64,000 bases of DNA. Source: Ruegeria sp. R14_0 (GTDB taxonomy: Bacteria > Pseudomonadota > Alphaproteobacteria > Rhodobacterales > Rhodobacteraceae). The notes beneath the pieces were generated by a model. It saw only the letters and a program-made list of their open reading frames with translations. It was not told the DNA's origin and made no database searches. Positions 52,865-61,708 of the stretch are shown in pieces (the stretch's first letter is position 1; each line of letters begins with the position of its first letter). The DNA is taken from positions 1-64,000 of the forward strand of contig NZ_JAGHRC010000006.1 of NCBI RefSeq assembly GCF_017743975.1, written 5' to 3'. Made by a program: the position numbers and the translations under genes.

Positions 52865-54474
52865 TGCGCCACCATTGCCGTCGAAACCTCGTCCGAGAAA
52901 GCCGCTATGAAGTCATCTCGAAAACTGTCCATTCGGCGTACCGGTGCGTCGGATGCAGGGATAAGCCCATCTGTCCAACGCCAATGGTCGATATGGTCCA
53001 AGACTTGCGGGGGTCCGATCATATGAACGGCGACATCTTCACTGTCACTGCCTGATACAAAGCCGGCGGCCTGATGATCCCCTGCTACAATGATCAATGG
53101 TGCTTTGTCGGCAAGTTGAAGTATATGAGAAAACACCACCTGCAAAACGTAGTCTACCGATCTGCGATACGCATCGCGCACGGCATCTCGGTCTTTCCAC
53201 AGCACCTCGGGTGTCGGTCCCCGCGCGGCCATCTCGCTAAAGATGGTGCCATCCCCCACATCCTGCCACGGGACGATGTCGGCGATGGGCGTCCAGGGGG
53301 CGTGGGAGGAGATCAGCGCGATCTGAACAAAATCCGATCTCGGGTCGGGCGGCAAGAGCTTCGGATACGTAGCCAAGGTGAATTGGTCGGGCATCGTTAC
53401 CCAGCGAAAACTCTCGCCCGCATAGGGGATCTGAGCCTCGTCAAAGACAAGGTCGAATCCCATCACCCGGCTTTCGGGCCAATCCTTGGTGATTGCAGGC
53501 ATGATCGCGGTTGTCCGATACCCCGCGTCTTGCGCGATGTGAAACAGCCACTTTCGTCCACTGTCGATCATCGCCTGATAGCGCCCGTTATCCGCAGTCC
53601 ACAACCCAGATCCCAAGGCCCCATGCGCTAACCAGCTTTGACCGCCTTTCGTTGGCGAGGTCAGCCAACCGCTTTTCATAGCGAGTCCCGAACCGGCGAT
53701 ACCCGTCTCGGCCGCTTGTAGCGTTGCAAGATGCGTTGGCGCATACAGCGGGTTGTCGAAACTCGCGCGTCCGTAGCTTTCAATCCAGATCAGGATCACG
53801 TCTCGCCCATCAAGCTGGTTCAATAATCCGGACTGATTGGCATAGATATCTGAGCTTGCGGCCTTGCGAAACTCGGCCAAATCCTTGGTTGTTCTTTGGA
53901 TTTGCGCAACGCGATTTACTGCTAGTCGAGAGGTCCATGTGGTCCCCGGTGGGCTGTTTGCAAATGTCCAGTACTTGAGGTGATGGCCCGCGTCAGCGAC
54001 GGCCCATGCGGTACAGCCGACACCAATCAAAACTGCCGCAAAGCCTGCCTTCGGGTTTCGTCCCAGTGTCGCCCAAGCGGCAAGGCCACGGAACAGCACA
54101 ACGTAGGACAGCGCCAGCAGTAAAACGGCAGAGGTAAAAGCAAAGACAAATACAATCGAACCAAGACTGTCACGGGCGAACGAGAACCCCGACGCGATTA
54201 AGGAGATGTCGACAACCGGATTAAACGGTCGGCCATAGGCGCTGAACATCACGAAGTCGACAAGCTTCAACACAATGACAGCTAGCAAAGACAGCGCAAC
54301 CGCGTGTATGAGGATCAGACGACGGCCCAACACGACGATCAAAAGCAGGAATAAGGGCAACTCCAGCGGCCAGCGCGCCAACGCCCCCCAACCAAAGGCG
54401 TTGGGATGGTTCGGCAGGGCGAGAACGGCAAAAACAGCCAGAGCACCCAGGGCGAAGATAATAGCTTGCTTCAT
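52861..54474 (-). CDS. LtaS-like sulfatase-fold membrane protein
   Basis: This 537-residue protein has five N-terminal membrane helices (through about residue 160) and an extracellular/periplasmic alkaline-phosphatase-superfamily domain. Metal- and nucleophile-site patterns are IWIESYGRASFDNP, GGQSWLAHGALGSGLW and IIVAGDHQAAG. The organisation is that of LtaS/phosphoglycerol transferases and other sulfatase-like lipid-head-group enzymes, which move phosphoglycerol or phosphoethanolamine from a phospholipid to a glycan or lipid. Which reaction occurs here is unknown. It overlaps the CDP-alcohol transferase and flippase genes. Confidence 0.8.
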   Translation of the reverse strand: MKQAIIFALGALAVFAVLALPNHPNAFGWGALARWPLELPLFLLLIVVLGRRLILIHAVALSLLAVIVLKLVDFVMFSAYGRPFNPVVDISLIASGFSFARDSLGSIVFVFAFTSAVLLLALSYVVLFRGLAAWATLGRNPKAGFAAVLIGVGCTAWAVADAGHHLKYWTFANSPPGTTWTSRLAVNRVAQIQRTTKDLAEFRKAASSDIYANQSGLLNQLDGRDVILIWIESYGRASFDNPLYAPTHLATLQAAETGIAGSGLAMKSGWLTSPTKGGQSWLAHGALGSGLWTADNGRYQAMIDSGRKWLFHIAQDAGYRTTAIMPAITKDWPESRVMGFDLVFDEAQIPYAGESFRWVTMPDQFTLATYPKLLPPDPRSDFVQIALISSHAPWTPIADIVPWQDVGDGTIFSEMAARGPTPEVLWKDRDAVRDAYRRSVDYVLQVVFSHILQLADKAPLIIVAGDHQAAGFVSGSDSEDVAVHMIGPPQVLDHIDHWRWTDGLIPASDAPVRRMDSFRDDFIAAFSDEVSTAMVAQ

Positions 54475-55202
54475 TCAGCGCGCCTAAGAAGCCACTTAAT
54501 GTCCACGAAGAAAGACCATGAAAGTAGTATGGCGGCCGTAAACGATATCGGCAAAACTGCGATTGCTGGCGTTAACGGAAAGAGGAGCGTGACCAGCGCA
54601 CCAATTTGAACCACGCAAATAGCCTTTCGACGGAACGCCTCGGGTAAGTCCAACCGCAATGCGGGCAGGAACAATCCTGCGGCACAGAACGCATAGCGCA
54701 TGAAACCCAGAACCAGAATTTCCGGACCCGTTGTTTCCGACACGAACAGCCACACAGAGAGAACAGCGCCGAGCAAGGCGTCCGTTTCCATGTCAAACCT
54801 CGCCCCAAAGCGCGAGGTCAGCCCCGACCGCCGCGCCAACCAGCCGTCTACGCCATCCAATGCGAATGCGACTGTTGCCACCACAAACACCAGCCAAGGG
54901 TTAGCGTTCTGTGCCACCAGGGTTCCAGTCAAAAACGCAACCATTGCAACCCGGGCAAGGGTTACAAGATTGCACAGGCCCAGCACTTCGTGCGGGTAGG
55001 TTTGTCGCAGGCTGGTCAACAACAGCCCGAAGGCCGCTCCAAAAACAGCCATTGGGGTTAGTGCCGAACCAAATGCCATCAGTGAACAAACTGCCAGTGC
55101 TACAGCAATTACCGCGCTGGCCAAGCACAGGTTGGCAACGGGCGGTTCCACCTCAACAGGCCGTGTCGCGTTGTAAAAGTCACCGCCAAACATGCGTGTC
55201 AC
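54471..55202 (-). CDS. CDP-alcohol phosphatidyltransferase
   Basis: This 243-residue membrane protein has the complete family signature D116-x2-D119-G120-x2-A123-R124-x8-G133-x3-D137-x3-D141 (around ALDGVDGWLARRSG and FDMETDALL). These enzymes transfer a phosphatidyl group from CDP-diacylglycerol to an alcohol, using Mg ions held by the Asp residues. The alcohol (glycerol-phosphate, inositol, serine or other) cannot be read from the motif. It overlaps the sulfatase-like gene by four bases, so both are likely parts of one lipid pathway. The 67-base gap to the EEP gene may hold a secondary promoter. Confidence 0.85.
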   Translation of the reverse strand: MTRMFGGDFYNATRPVEVEPPVANLCLASAVIAVALAVCSLMAFGSALTPMAVFGAAFGLLLTSLRQTYPHEVLGLCNLVTLARVAMVAFLTGTLVAQNANPWLVFVVATVAFALDGVDGWLARRSGLTSRFGARFDMETDALLGAVLSVWLFVSETTGPEILVLGFMRYAFCAAGLFLPALRLDLPEAFRRKAICVVQIGALVTLLFPLTPAIAVLPISFTAAILLSWSFFVDIKWLLRRAE

Positions 55203-55269
55203 CCAATTGATCTATAGAGCAAATTAGCACGCTAACCGCTTTCTGGTAGGCCTACGGGCAAACAACCGC

Positions 55270-56013
55270 TCAATCTGATTTCCCAAGCCTAACCACGCCA
55301 GTCACAGGCAAGTGATCTGATGCACGCATCAGTACCTCTGATCTTAATGCCTGAACCTCTGAAACCGTGCCGGGCAAATCCGTCAAGATTCTGTCCAGCG
55401 GTACGAAAGGTGCGCGGCTTGGAAAGCTGGCTCGGGCAGGTCCCTTAAAGGCTGTTCCGACGATCCGCCGATGAAACATCAAACCACCCCAGGGCCGCCA
55501 TTCATTGAAATCGCCCAGCATGAGTGTTTGCATAGTTGGGCGACGGTGCAGGTACTGCCCGATGATGCGCATTTGGATAACGCGAAGCGGTTGTGACAAA
55601 GACAGATGCATCGTCACGATGCGCAACGGAAAACCGTCAACCAGGGTTTCGAGCGCTAAGGCCCCCCGATGGCAATGGCCCGGCAGATCAATCACATCCG
55701 CATGGGTGCGCTTAAACCTGTCGCTTAGAAACAGGATGCTTCCCAGAAATCCATCGCTCTGACTGCTCCAGCGTATTGTGGGGGCCTCTTGCGTGTAGGT
55801 TAGCCCCGTAAGTTCGGCGATTTTTTGCACGTCAACAATTCGAGCGTGCGGTCGACATTCCTCATCTGCTTCCTGCAAGGCCAAAACGTCTAATCTCAGC
55901 GGAACCAACTCTGCCTCGATCGCGCCGACCACGCGGGCTGGATCGAACTGCCCATCTGATCCTTTGGCGCGATGAATGTTCCATGTCGCGCAGCGAATTG
56001 TCGAGGTGTTCAT
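55270..56013 (-). CDS. EEP-family hydrolase
   Basis: This 247-residue endonuclease/exonuclease/phosphatase-fold protein shows RCATWNIHRAKG (N-terminal motif), LQEADEE (metal Glu), GDFNEWRPWG (Asp/Asn) and ASDHLPVTG (Asp-His). The ATG at 56013 is at the start of the homology, with an AGGAG upstream; the open frame continues to 56100 without family match. As the first gene of the lipid/ABC operon it may hydrolyse phosphodiesters of lipid headgroups or sugars. Separation from the next gene (67 bases) leaves a little doubt about co-transcription. Confidence 0.8.
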   Translation of the reverse strand: MNTSTIRCATWNIHRAKGSDGQFDPARVVGAIEAELVPLRLDVLALQEADEECRPHARIVDVQKIAELTGLTYTQEAPTIRWSSQSDGFLGSILFLSDRFKRTHADVIDLPGHCHRGALALETLVDGFPLRIVTMHLSLSQPLRVIQMRIIGQYLHRRPTMQTLMLGDFNEWRPWGGLMFHRRIVGTAFKGPARASFPSRAPFVPLDRILTDLPGTVSEVQALRSEVLMRASDHLPVTGVVRLGKSD

Positions 56014-56041
56014 GTTTTTTCCGGCTCCTGCGCGTTTGCAA

Positions 56042-56069
56042 ACTATATTGATCCAAAACTTAGACACAA
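56042..56069 (-). promoter_or_regulatory. candidate promoter of eight-gene operon
   Basis: On the minus strand TTGTGT (56069-56064) and TATAGT (56047-56042) are separated by 16 bases, close to the sigma-70 consensus. It points to the EEP gene at 56013. Identified by eye only. Confidence 0.4.
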
Positions 56070-56087
56070 CTCGGAGGCTACCAAACC

Positions 56088-56720
56088 ATGACTTTTGCAC
56101 GCGCGAGATCCGTTTCGGGCATATTAGGCACTACAACTCGAAAGATTGTAACCTCCGCTGCATTCAGCGCATCCACAGTAGCAGCGTACGCCGATATGGC
56201 GCGGTATGAGCTCGATCCAACACACACGGCTATCTACTTCACAATAGACCACATCGGTTACGCAAAAACCCTTGGCGTGTTCACAGATGTCACCGGCAGC
56301 TTCATGTACGATACTGAGACACAAGAGTTGCGTGATGTTGAGGTTACAATTCAGGCGGCATCCGTAAACACGTTCAACGATGCACGGGACGGTCACGTTC
56401 GAAATCAAGATTTCCTTGATGTATCGACATATCCCGAAATCACGTTTGTTGCGAATGGCGGCACACCTTCGAGTGCTAACAGTGGAACTGTGACCGGAGA
56501 GTTGACGGTTCTGGATCAAACTCTTCCTGTAACGCTGAACGTGACGCTCAACAAAGCCGCAGAATATCCATTCGGCCATAAACGCGAGGTTTTGGGACTA
56601 TCGCTGGATACCTCTATTTTGCGGAGTGAATTCGGAATGGATTACGGCGTCGCAAACGGGCTTGTCGGCGACGAAGTATCGATCAATATCGAAACGGAAG
56701 CAATCAAGGAAGACGGTTGA
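56088..56720 (+). CDS. YceI-family periplasmic lipid-binding protein
   Basis: This 210-residue protein has an N-terminal leader (hydrophobic part ending ASTVAAYA near residue 35) and a YceI-type lipocalin-like barrel: YELDPTHTAIYFTIDHIGYA, then SVNTFNDARDGHVRNQDFLD and GEVTV-like strands. Such proteins bind isoprenoids or fatty amides in the periplasm. GGAGG lies nine bases before the ATG. It is divergent from the eight-gene operon with 74 bases between starts. Confidence 0.85.
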   Translation: MTFARARSVSGILGTTTRKIVTSAAFSASTVAAYADMARYELDPTHTAIYFTIDHIGYAKTLGVFTDVTGSFMYDTETQELRDVEVTIQAASVNTFNDARDGHVRNQDFLDVSTYPEITFVANGGTPSSANSGTVTGELTVLDQTLPVTLNVTLNKAAEYPFGHKREVLGLSLDTSILRSEFGMDYGVANGLVGDEVSINIETEAIKEDG

Positions 56721-56803
56721 TTTCGGTACATGACTGTTGCGTTGGCCAACAAATCGATCCTATCGACGGCATACTGCCTGGCTTCGATGACGGCCCATAC
56801 CTA

Positions 56804-56845
56804 CCGTTGATCGAACCCATCAACCCGTTGATCGAACGCATCAAT
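56804..56845. repeat. 21-base tandem duplication
   Basis: CCGTTGATCGAACCCATCAAC (56804-56824) is followed at once by the same 21 bases with two changes (56825-56845). It lies in the gap between YceI and the SDR gene, a small local duplication with no obvious role. Confidence 0.75.
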
Positions 56846-57016
56846 CGCTGCGGCGCGACCCGCCAAAGCGGACCTTACAAAGTCTAGCTCGAGCCCAAAA
56901 CGGACGTGCGCTGAATTCAAGCAGAAATGAACCTCGCGGCTTGCAGAAAAAAGGGTTGTGAGTTTCCTTCTTTAGTTCGCAGTATCCCAAATCGTACCAA
57001 GGTGGGAGGATTTACT

Positions 57017-57745
57017 ATGAAAACAGCGGTTGTGACTGGCGCCGCGGGAGGGATGGGGCAGGCCATCTGCCGCCAATTGCAGACAAACGGGTTGCATGTG
57101 ATTGGCCTGGACCTCAAAGAAGAGCGTCTGAACGAACTGGCATCAGAATTTAGTTCGGACTTCACACCTATTTCCGTTGATTTAACTGATCCTTTGGCCG
57201 TGGCTCAAACGTTTGAGCGCATTAGGACAGCCCATGGCGGTCTGGATGCTTTGGTAAACAACGCTGGCACCTGCTTCATGTCTGACTTCCCGCACATTCC
57301 GCCCGAAGAACTCGAACAGCAGATGACAATCAACTTCAACTCTGCGTTTCACTGTTGCCAGCAGGCGGTTCAGCTGATGTTGCAACGCGAAGGCATCAAA
57401 AAGATTGTAAATATCTCATCGAACGGGGCTTACAATTTCGATGTGTTCGACCCTCCGCACTACCGGGCGTCCAAAGCGGCGTTGGATACTCTTACGAAAG
57501 ATCTCGCCCGTCGATACGCACAGGAAAAGATCTGTGTGAATTCTCTGGCTCCTGCCATGACTGAGACACCGTTGTTCAATGTCTTGACTGAGGAAGTCTT
57601 GGAGAAAGCCGTCAGTGCCATGCCGCATGGTCATGCGATGCTACCTGAGCAAATCGCCTCTTGGGTCGGTTTTCTCATTTCACCGGCCGGTGATGTTTCC
57701 AGTGGGAATGTGATTATTCTGAACCAAGGGCGCGACGTCAGATAA
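57017..57745 (+). CDS. short-chain dehydrogenase/reductase
   Basis: This 242-residue classical SDR has the cofactor motif VTGAAGGMGQAIC (residues about 6-18), NNAGT, and the catalytic Ser...Tyr-x3-Lys set (ISSNGAYNF, YRASKAA). The C-terminal tail NVIILNQGRDVR is typical. The substrate is not fixed. GGGAGGATTTACT precedes the ATG at 57017; a longer frame from 56927 is not homologous. Confidence 0.85.
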   Translation: MKTAVVTGAAGGMGQAICRQLQTNGLHVIGLDLKEERLNELASEFSSDFTPISVDLTDPLAVAQTFERIRTAHGGLDALVNNAGTCFMSDFPHIPPEELEQQMTINFNSAFHCCQQAVQLMLQREGIKKIVNISSNGAYNFDVFDPPHYRASKAALDTLTKDLARRYAQEKICVNSLAPAMTETPLFNVLTEEVLEKAVSAMPHGHAMLPEQIASWVGFLISPAGDVSSGNVIILNQGRDVR

Positions 57746-57793
57746 CCCCTAGGTGGACCGTTGCATTGATAGAAAATGGTTCACTGGGTGGGA

Positions 57794-58549
57794 TCATCTG
57801 TAGACTTCTGGTGCTTTCTTCAAAACAGGCCACTGCTTTGGACAATGCCCATAGATTACAAAGGCATCTCGCTCGGATGCCAGACGCATCAACCTGTCCG
57901 CGCTAGCAATCGCTGCATCCTCGTCCCAAGACCCAGCAAACTTTTCGTCGATTTCTGCTGGTCGGGAAATCGCATCACTGGTCAATAAAATCGCCCCTGA
58001 CGGAAGATCGACCATTACCGCGATCTGGCCAGGCGCATGACCGGGTGCCATTAAAACGAAGATACCCGGCCCAATCTCTAAGTCGTCATCAATAACCAGG
58101 TAATCCTGCTCGGGCCATTCCATCGGCCGCATATCGCCCCAATACAAGGGGCGAGGTAAGGCTCGCTCGGCAGAGGAGATGAGAATGGGACTGTTTGGAA
58201 AGTCGCCCAATGCCCCGATATGGTCGATATGGGTGTGCGTACAAATCTGTAATGTAATGTCTGACGGAATGAGCCCGAGTTTTGCCAGTTGTGCGCGTGG
58301 CAGATTGTCTGGTTCGCACTTCAGGACTTCGCCGAACTCGAACAAACGATCTTCTTTGACTGCGGCGTCGGTATCGGTCGCGTATTTTTCAGGAAATCCA
58401 GTGTCGATGAGTATTGCTTCTCCCAAATCTGTCCGGATCAGAAACCCGCAGATCCCTATGATACGGCCAGTGGAATGGACCTTGAACAGACCGTAGTCCA
58501 AAACCGCAAGGTCAATCGGTCGCCCTTTGACAAATCCCTTTGCTTGCAC
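57794..58549 (-). CDS. lactonase-like MBL-fold hydrolase
   Basis: This 251-residue metallo-beta-lactamase-fold protein has the zinc motif HTHIDH (residues 105-110) and the order of the remaining ligands (MAPGHAPGQIAV, then VIYGHCPKQW) seen in N-acyl homoserine lactonase-type enzymes. Such enzymes open lactones, including quorum signals, but some act on unrelated esters. The start at 58549 is an ATG at the beginning of the homology. It is divergent from an aminotransferase gene by 41 bases. Confidence 0.75.
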   Translation of the reverse strand: MQAKGFVKGRPIDLAVLDYGLFKVHSTGRIIGICGFLIRTDLGEAILIDTGFPEKYATDTDAAVKEDRLFEFGEVLKCEPDNLPRAQLAKLGLIPSDITLQICTHTHIDHIGALGDFPNSPILISSAERALPRPLYWGDMRPMEWPEQDYLVIDDDLEIGPGIFVLMAPGHAPGQIAVMVDLPSGAILLTSDAISRPAEIDEKFAGSWDEDAAIASADRLMRLASERDAFVIYGHCPKQWPVLKKAPEVYR

Positions 58550-58590
58550 AGACTCTCTCCCGGATTGACTACAAGGATTTTGAGTAGAGC

Positions 58591-59709
58591 ATGAAAGTCA
58601 AGATACACACACTTTTTCAATACCTACTGGATACCACGGAAGCGGATCCAGAAGCTTTCGTTGGGTTTTCCTTGTCCGAGTCGCCGCTTTTGGGTGAGTT
58701 CATGGATGCGCTGGACCCAGCTCTGCCATTGGATTGGAACCAACAGAGCTTTCGGGGTCTGCCTGATTTACGACGGCATGTTTTGGACCGCGCCGGCTTG
58801 TCTGATGTTTGCAAGCCAGACGACGTTCTGATCACCGCAGGCGCCGCGGAAGCTAATTATCTTGCATTCATGCAATTGGTCCAATCGGGCGACGAAGTCG
58901 TAACGGAACGCCCGGGTTGGCCACAAGTGGGCGTATTGGCAGAGGCCGTCGGCGCAACGCTAAAAGTTGTCGACCGTGAAGAGAGTGCTGGTTGGGTATT
59001 GCCTCTAGACGAAGTTGAGGCCGCAGTAACAGCGCGCACGCGGCTCATCTTTATAACCAACCCCAATAACCCCACTGGGCAGTTGATGACCCAAGCGGAG
59101 CTGGAAAAGCTTGTTCAAATGGCAGATCGTGTCGGCGCATGGTTGGTCGTTGACGAGGTTTATGCCGGATTGGAGTGGGTCGGATCCCGCGCCCCTTCGA
59201 TTGCTGGTTTGTATCCTAGGGGTATCACGACAGGCAGCGTTTCCAAGGCACTGGGGCTCCAAGGGCTGCGAACTGGCTGGATGGTTTGCCGTGATCCCGA
59301 TTTGATTTGGGATGCCATCATTCTGCGAGAAAACTCTAGCGAGATTATGAATATTCTCGGCGAAGTCATCGCCGAAATCGCCTTAAGGCCTGACCGATAT
59401 AGTCAGGCTTTGAAAACTGCGCGGGCAGCTGGGATGAAAACGCTGGAACGCCTGGACTGGTTTGTTGCCGATCAGCCCAGCCTCGATTGGGTCAAACCTC
59501 AGGCTGGATTGATTGGTTTGGCACGGCTCGATGGGATTGATGGCGACGTGTTCGCCAAACGCTTGCTCGCCGATCCATATCGGACATTTCTTTTACCGGG
59601 TTCGTCTTACGGGATGCAGAACCACATCCGGCTGGGTGTCGGAGGAGGTGCTGCTGCCAACCTCGACCTTGGCCTAGAGCGCATGGGCGAACTGTTGGCG
59701 AACTGGTAG
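58591..59709 (+). CDS. PLP-dependent aminotransferase, class I/II
   Basis: This 372-residue fold-type I aminotransferase has the PLP Lys in TGSVSKALGLQGLRTGW, the NPNNPTGQL motif and WLVVDEVYAGLE with the cofactor Asp. The family includes many substrates. The adjacent lactonase-like gene suggests a link, for example to a lactone or amino acid, but none can be proven. AAGGA lies upstream of the ATG. Confidence 0.8.
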   Translation: MKVKIHTLFQYLLDTTEADPEAFVGFSLSESPLLGEFMDALDPALPLDWNQQSFRGLPDLRRHVLDRAGLSDVCKPDDVLITAGAAEANYLAFMQLVQSGDEVVTERPGWPQVGVLAEAVGATLKVVDREESAGWVLPLDEVEAAVTARTRLIFITNPNNPTGQLMTQAELEKLVQMADRVGAWLVVDEVYAGLEWVGSRAPSIAGLYPRGITTGSVSKALGLQGLRTGWMVCRDPDLIWDAIILRENSSEIMNILGEVIAEIALRPDRYSQALKTARAAGMKTLERLDWFVADQPSLDWVKPQAGLIGLARLDGIDGDVFAKRLLADPYRTFLLPGSSYGMQNHIRLGVGGGAAANLDLGLERMGELLANW

Positions 59710-59897
59710 ATTTAGGACACTCATTTCGGTTTCTCGGCCTGCAACGCCGATCAAAGAGTGCTGCCCGGGCAAAGCTGACATTGAGCGTCTTGATGGTGCA
59801 AGTTCACCTGCCATGCGCTGGAAGCTTTTCCGCTAGAATAGCGCTGGTTGCGCGCTAGCTCGGAGATGGAAGAAACGATTTATAGCCAAGGTTCGAA

Positions 59898-60371
59898 ATG
59901 ACAGGTTGGACAACTGAAAACGTCCAAGACTACCCGCGACCACCTGCGCTGCGGGCAGTGCCCCATCGGGTGCGGATTGAGCTCGGCGGTCAAACAATCG
60001 TGGAAACCGATCAGGCCTTTCAGGTTCTCGAAACCCATCACGCCCCCACGTATTATATTCCGCCGCAAGACATTGATGCCGTTCTGACAAAGGCCTCGGG
60101 TAGATCATTCTGTGAGTGGAAGGGTGTTGCGAGCTACTGGGACGTTCAGAGCGGGGCAGCTGCGGCTAAGAAAGCTGCGTGGAGTTATGCTACACCAACC
60201 ATCAAATTTGAACGGATTAAGGGCTATCTCGCCTTTTACGCCGGGCTTATGGACGCTTGTTTTGTTGGTGAGTACCGGGTGATCCCGCAACCCGGGGACT
60301 TCTATGGAGGTTGGGTCACCGAAAACTTGAAGGGTCGCATAAAAGGCGCTCCGGGCACGGAATTTTGGTGA
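59898..60371 (+). CDS. DUF427-domain protein
   Basis: This 157-residue protein matches DUF427: an early block VPHRVRIELGGQTIVETDQA, then THHAPTYYIPPQDID, CEWKGVASYWDV and a C-terminal GDFYGGWVTENLKGRIKGAP. The domain occurs in many bacteria and has no established reaction. The downstream ABC1-family gene starts within seven bases. Confidence 0.85.
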   Translation: MTGWTTENVQDYPRPPALRAVPHRVRIELGGQTIVETDQAFQVLETHHAPTYYIPPQDIDAVLTKASGRSFCEWKGVASYWDVQSGAAAAKKAAWSYATPTIKFERIKGYLAFYAGLMDACFVGEYRVIPQPGDFYGGWVTENLKGRIKGAPGTEFW

Positions 60372-60377
60372 GTATTG

Positions 60378-61697
60378 ATGACCGACCCTAAATCCTCACC
60401 AACCCCTTTGGCAGTTCCTACAAGCCGTTTGGTCCGTGTTGCCGGTTTGAGCAGCATGACGGCAGGTATCGCAGGGAACATGGCAGCACGCGCCCTAAGA
60501 GAGATCGGTCGCGGTGCGCGACCCGATATGCGTGGTTTGTTGATGACACCCGGCAACGTGACACGAGTCGCGGATCAACTTGCTCGCATGCGAGGCGCCG
60601 CGATGAAGGTGGGTCAGTTGATTTCGATGGATGCAGGTGAGGTCTTGCCGCCTGAACTGGCTGACATCATGGCGCGTTTACGAGATCAGGCGCATTTCAT
60701 GCCGCCGAAACAATTGCGTGACGTCCTGAACCGAGCTTGGGGTCCAGATTGGCGAAAATCCTTCCAAAGCTTCGATGTAAGGCCCATAGCGGCAGCGAGC
60801 ATCGGGCAAGTGCATCGTGCAACTATCAAAGATGGGCGCGATGTGGCGATAAAAGTGCAATATCCCGGTATCGCGCGCAGTATCGACAGCGATGTTGCGA
60901 ATGTCGCGACTCTGGTTCGGATGTCGGGTCTACTCCCAAAGAGCTTTGATCTGGACCCGTATATTCAAGAGGCGAGCAGTCAACTGCATGAAGAAACCGA
61001 TTATGAACGCGAGGGACAGCACCTGCGCCATTTTGCTGACCTCCTGCAGAATGATGAAGCGTTTGAAATCCCGGAGTTCTTTCCGGATTGGAGCACTCCC
61101 GAAGTACTAACGATGTCCTTTCTGGAAGGTCGTCCTATCGAGGCCGTGAGTGATGCGACCAGCGCGGAACGCAATCGAGTCTCGGAAGCCTTGGTCAATC
61201 TCACGCTGCGCGAGGTTTTTGAGTTCGGTATCATGCAGAGCGACCCAAACTTTGCCAATTACCGATACAACCCATCCAATGGGAAAATCAGTCTCTTGGA
61301 TTTTGGCGCGGCCCGCGCACTGCAACCATCTGCAATAGATGGATATGTGGATCTGTTGCGTGCCGGTTTGCTTGAAGACGGCGCGGCGCTTCGCAAGGCT
61401 GCCATGCAACTGAAGCTTATTGAAGGTGATGGCCCATTTGACGACCGGATCCTCGGAATGATCCGCAGCGTTTTCGAAGCAATTCTATCTGCGAATGAAT
61501 TTGATTTCTCCGACCGAACTCTTTCCCAACGCCTGAACAAGGAAGGCATGGCTTTGGCTGAAGCCGGCTATGTCCCGCCCCAGGTGCCAATCGACGTTCT
61601 TTACCTTCAGCGAAAGATTGGGGGAATGTTCTTGTTGGCCACTCGATTGAATGCCGCGCTGCCCGTGAAGACGCTGATTGAAAAGTACGTCATATGA
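60378..61697 (+). CDS. ABC1/UbiB-type atypical kinase
   Basis: This 439-residue protein of the AarF/UbiB family contains the K-x-G-Q motif (MKVGQLISMDAGEVLPPELA), the Ala-rich nucleotide loop RPIAAASIGQVHRA, VAIKVQYPG with the conserved Lys, and the metal-binding HADPN-like position here read as MQSDPNFANY. The replacement of His in the usual HxDxHPGN-type motif should be noted. The family supports ubiquinone-type lipid metabolism. The ATG at 60378 was preferred to a TTG three bases upstream. It probably shares a transcript with DUF427. Confidence 0.75.
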   Translation: MTDPKSSPTPLAVPTSRLVRVAGLSSMTAGIAGNMAARALREIGRGARPDMRGLLMTPGNVTRVADQLARMRGAAMKVGQLISMDAGEVLPPELADIMARLRDQAHFMPPKQLRDVLNRAWGPDWRKSFQSFDVRPIAAASIGQVHRATIKDGRDVAIKVQYPGIARSIDSDVANVATLVRMSGLLPKSFDLDPYIQEASSQLHEETDYEREGQHLRHFADLLQNDEAFEIPEFFPDWSTPEVLTMSFLEGRPIEAVSDATSAERNRVSEALVNLTLREVFEFGIMQSDPNFANYRYNPSNGKISLLDFGAARALQPSAIDGYVDLLRAGLLEDGAALRKAAMQLKLIEGDGPFDDRILGMIRSVFEAILSANEFDFSDRTLSQRLNKEGMALAEAGYVPPQVPIDVLYLQRKIGGMFLLATRLNAALPVKTLIEKYVI

Positions 61698-61708
61698 AAG
61701 GCCACGAT

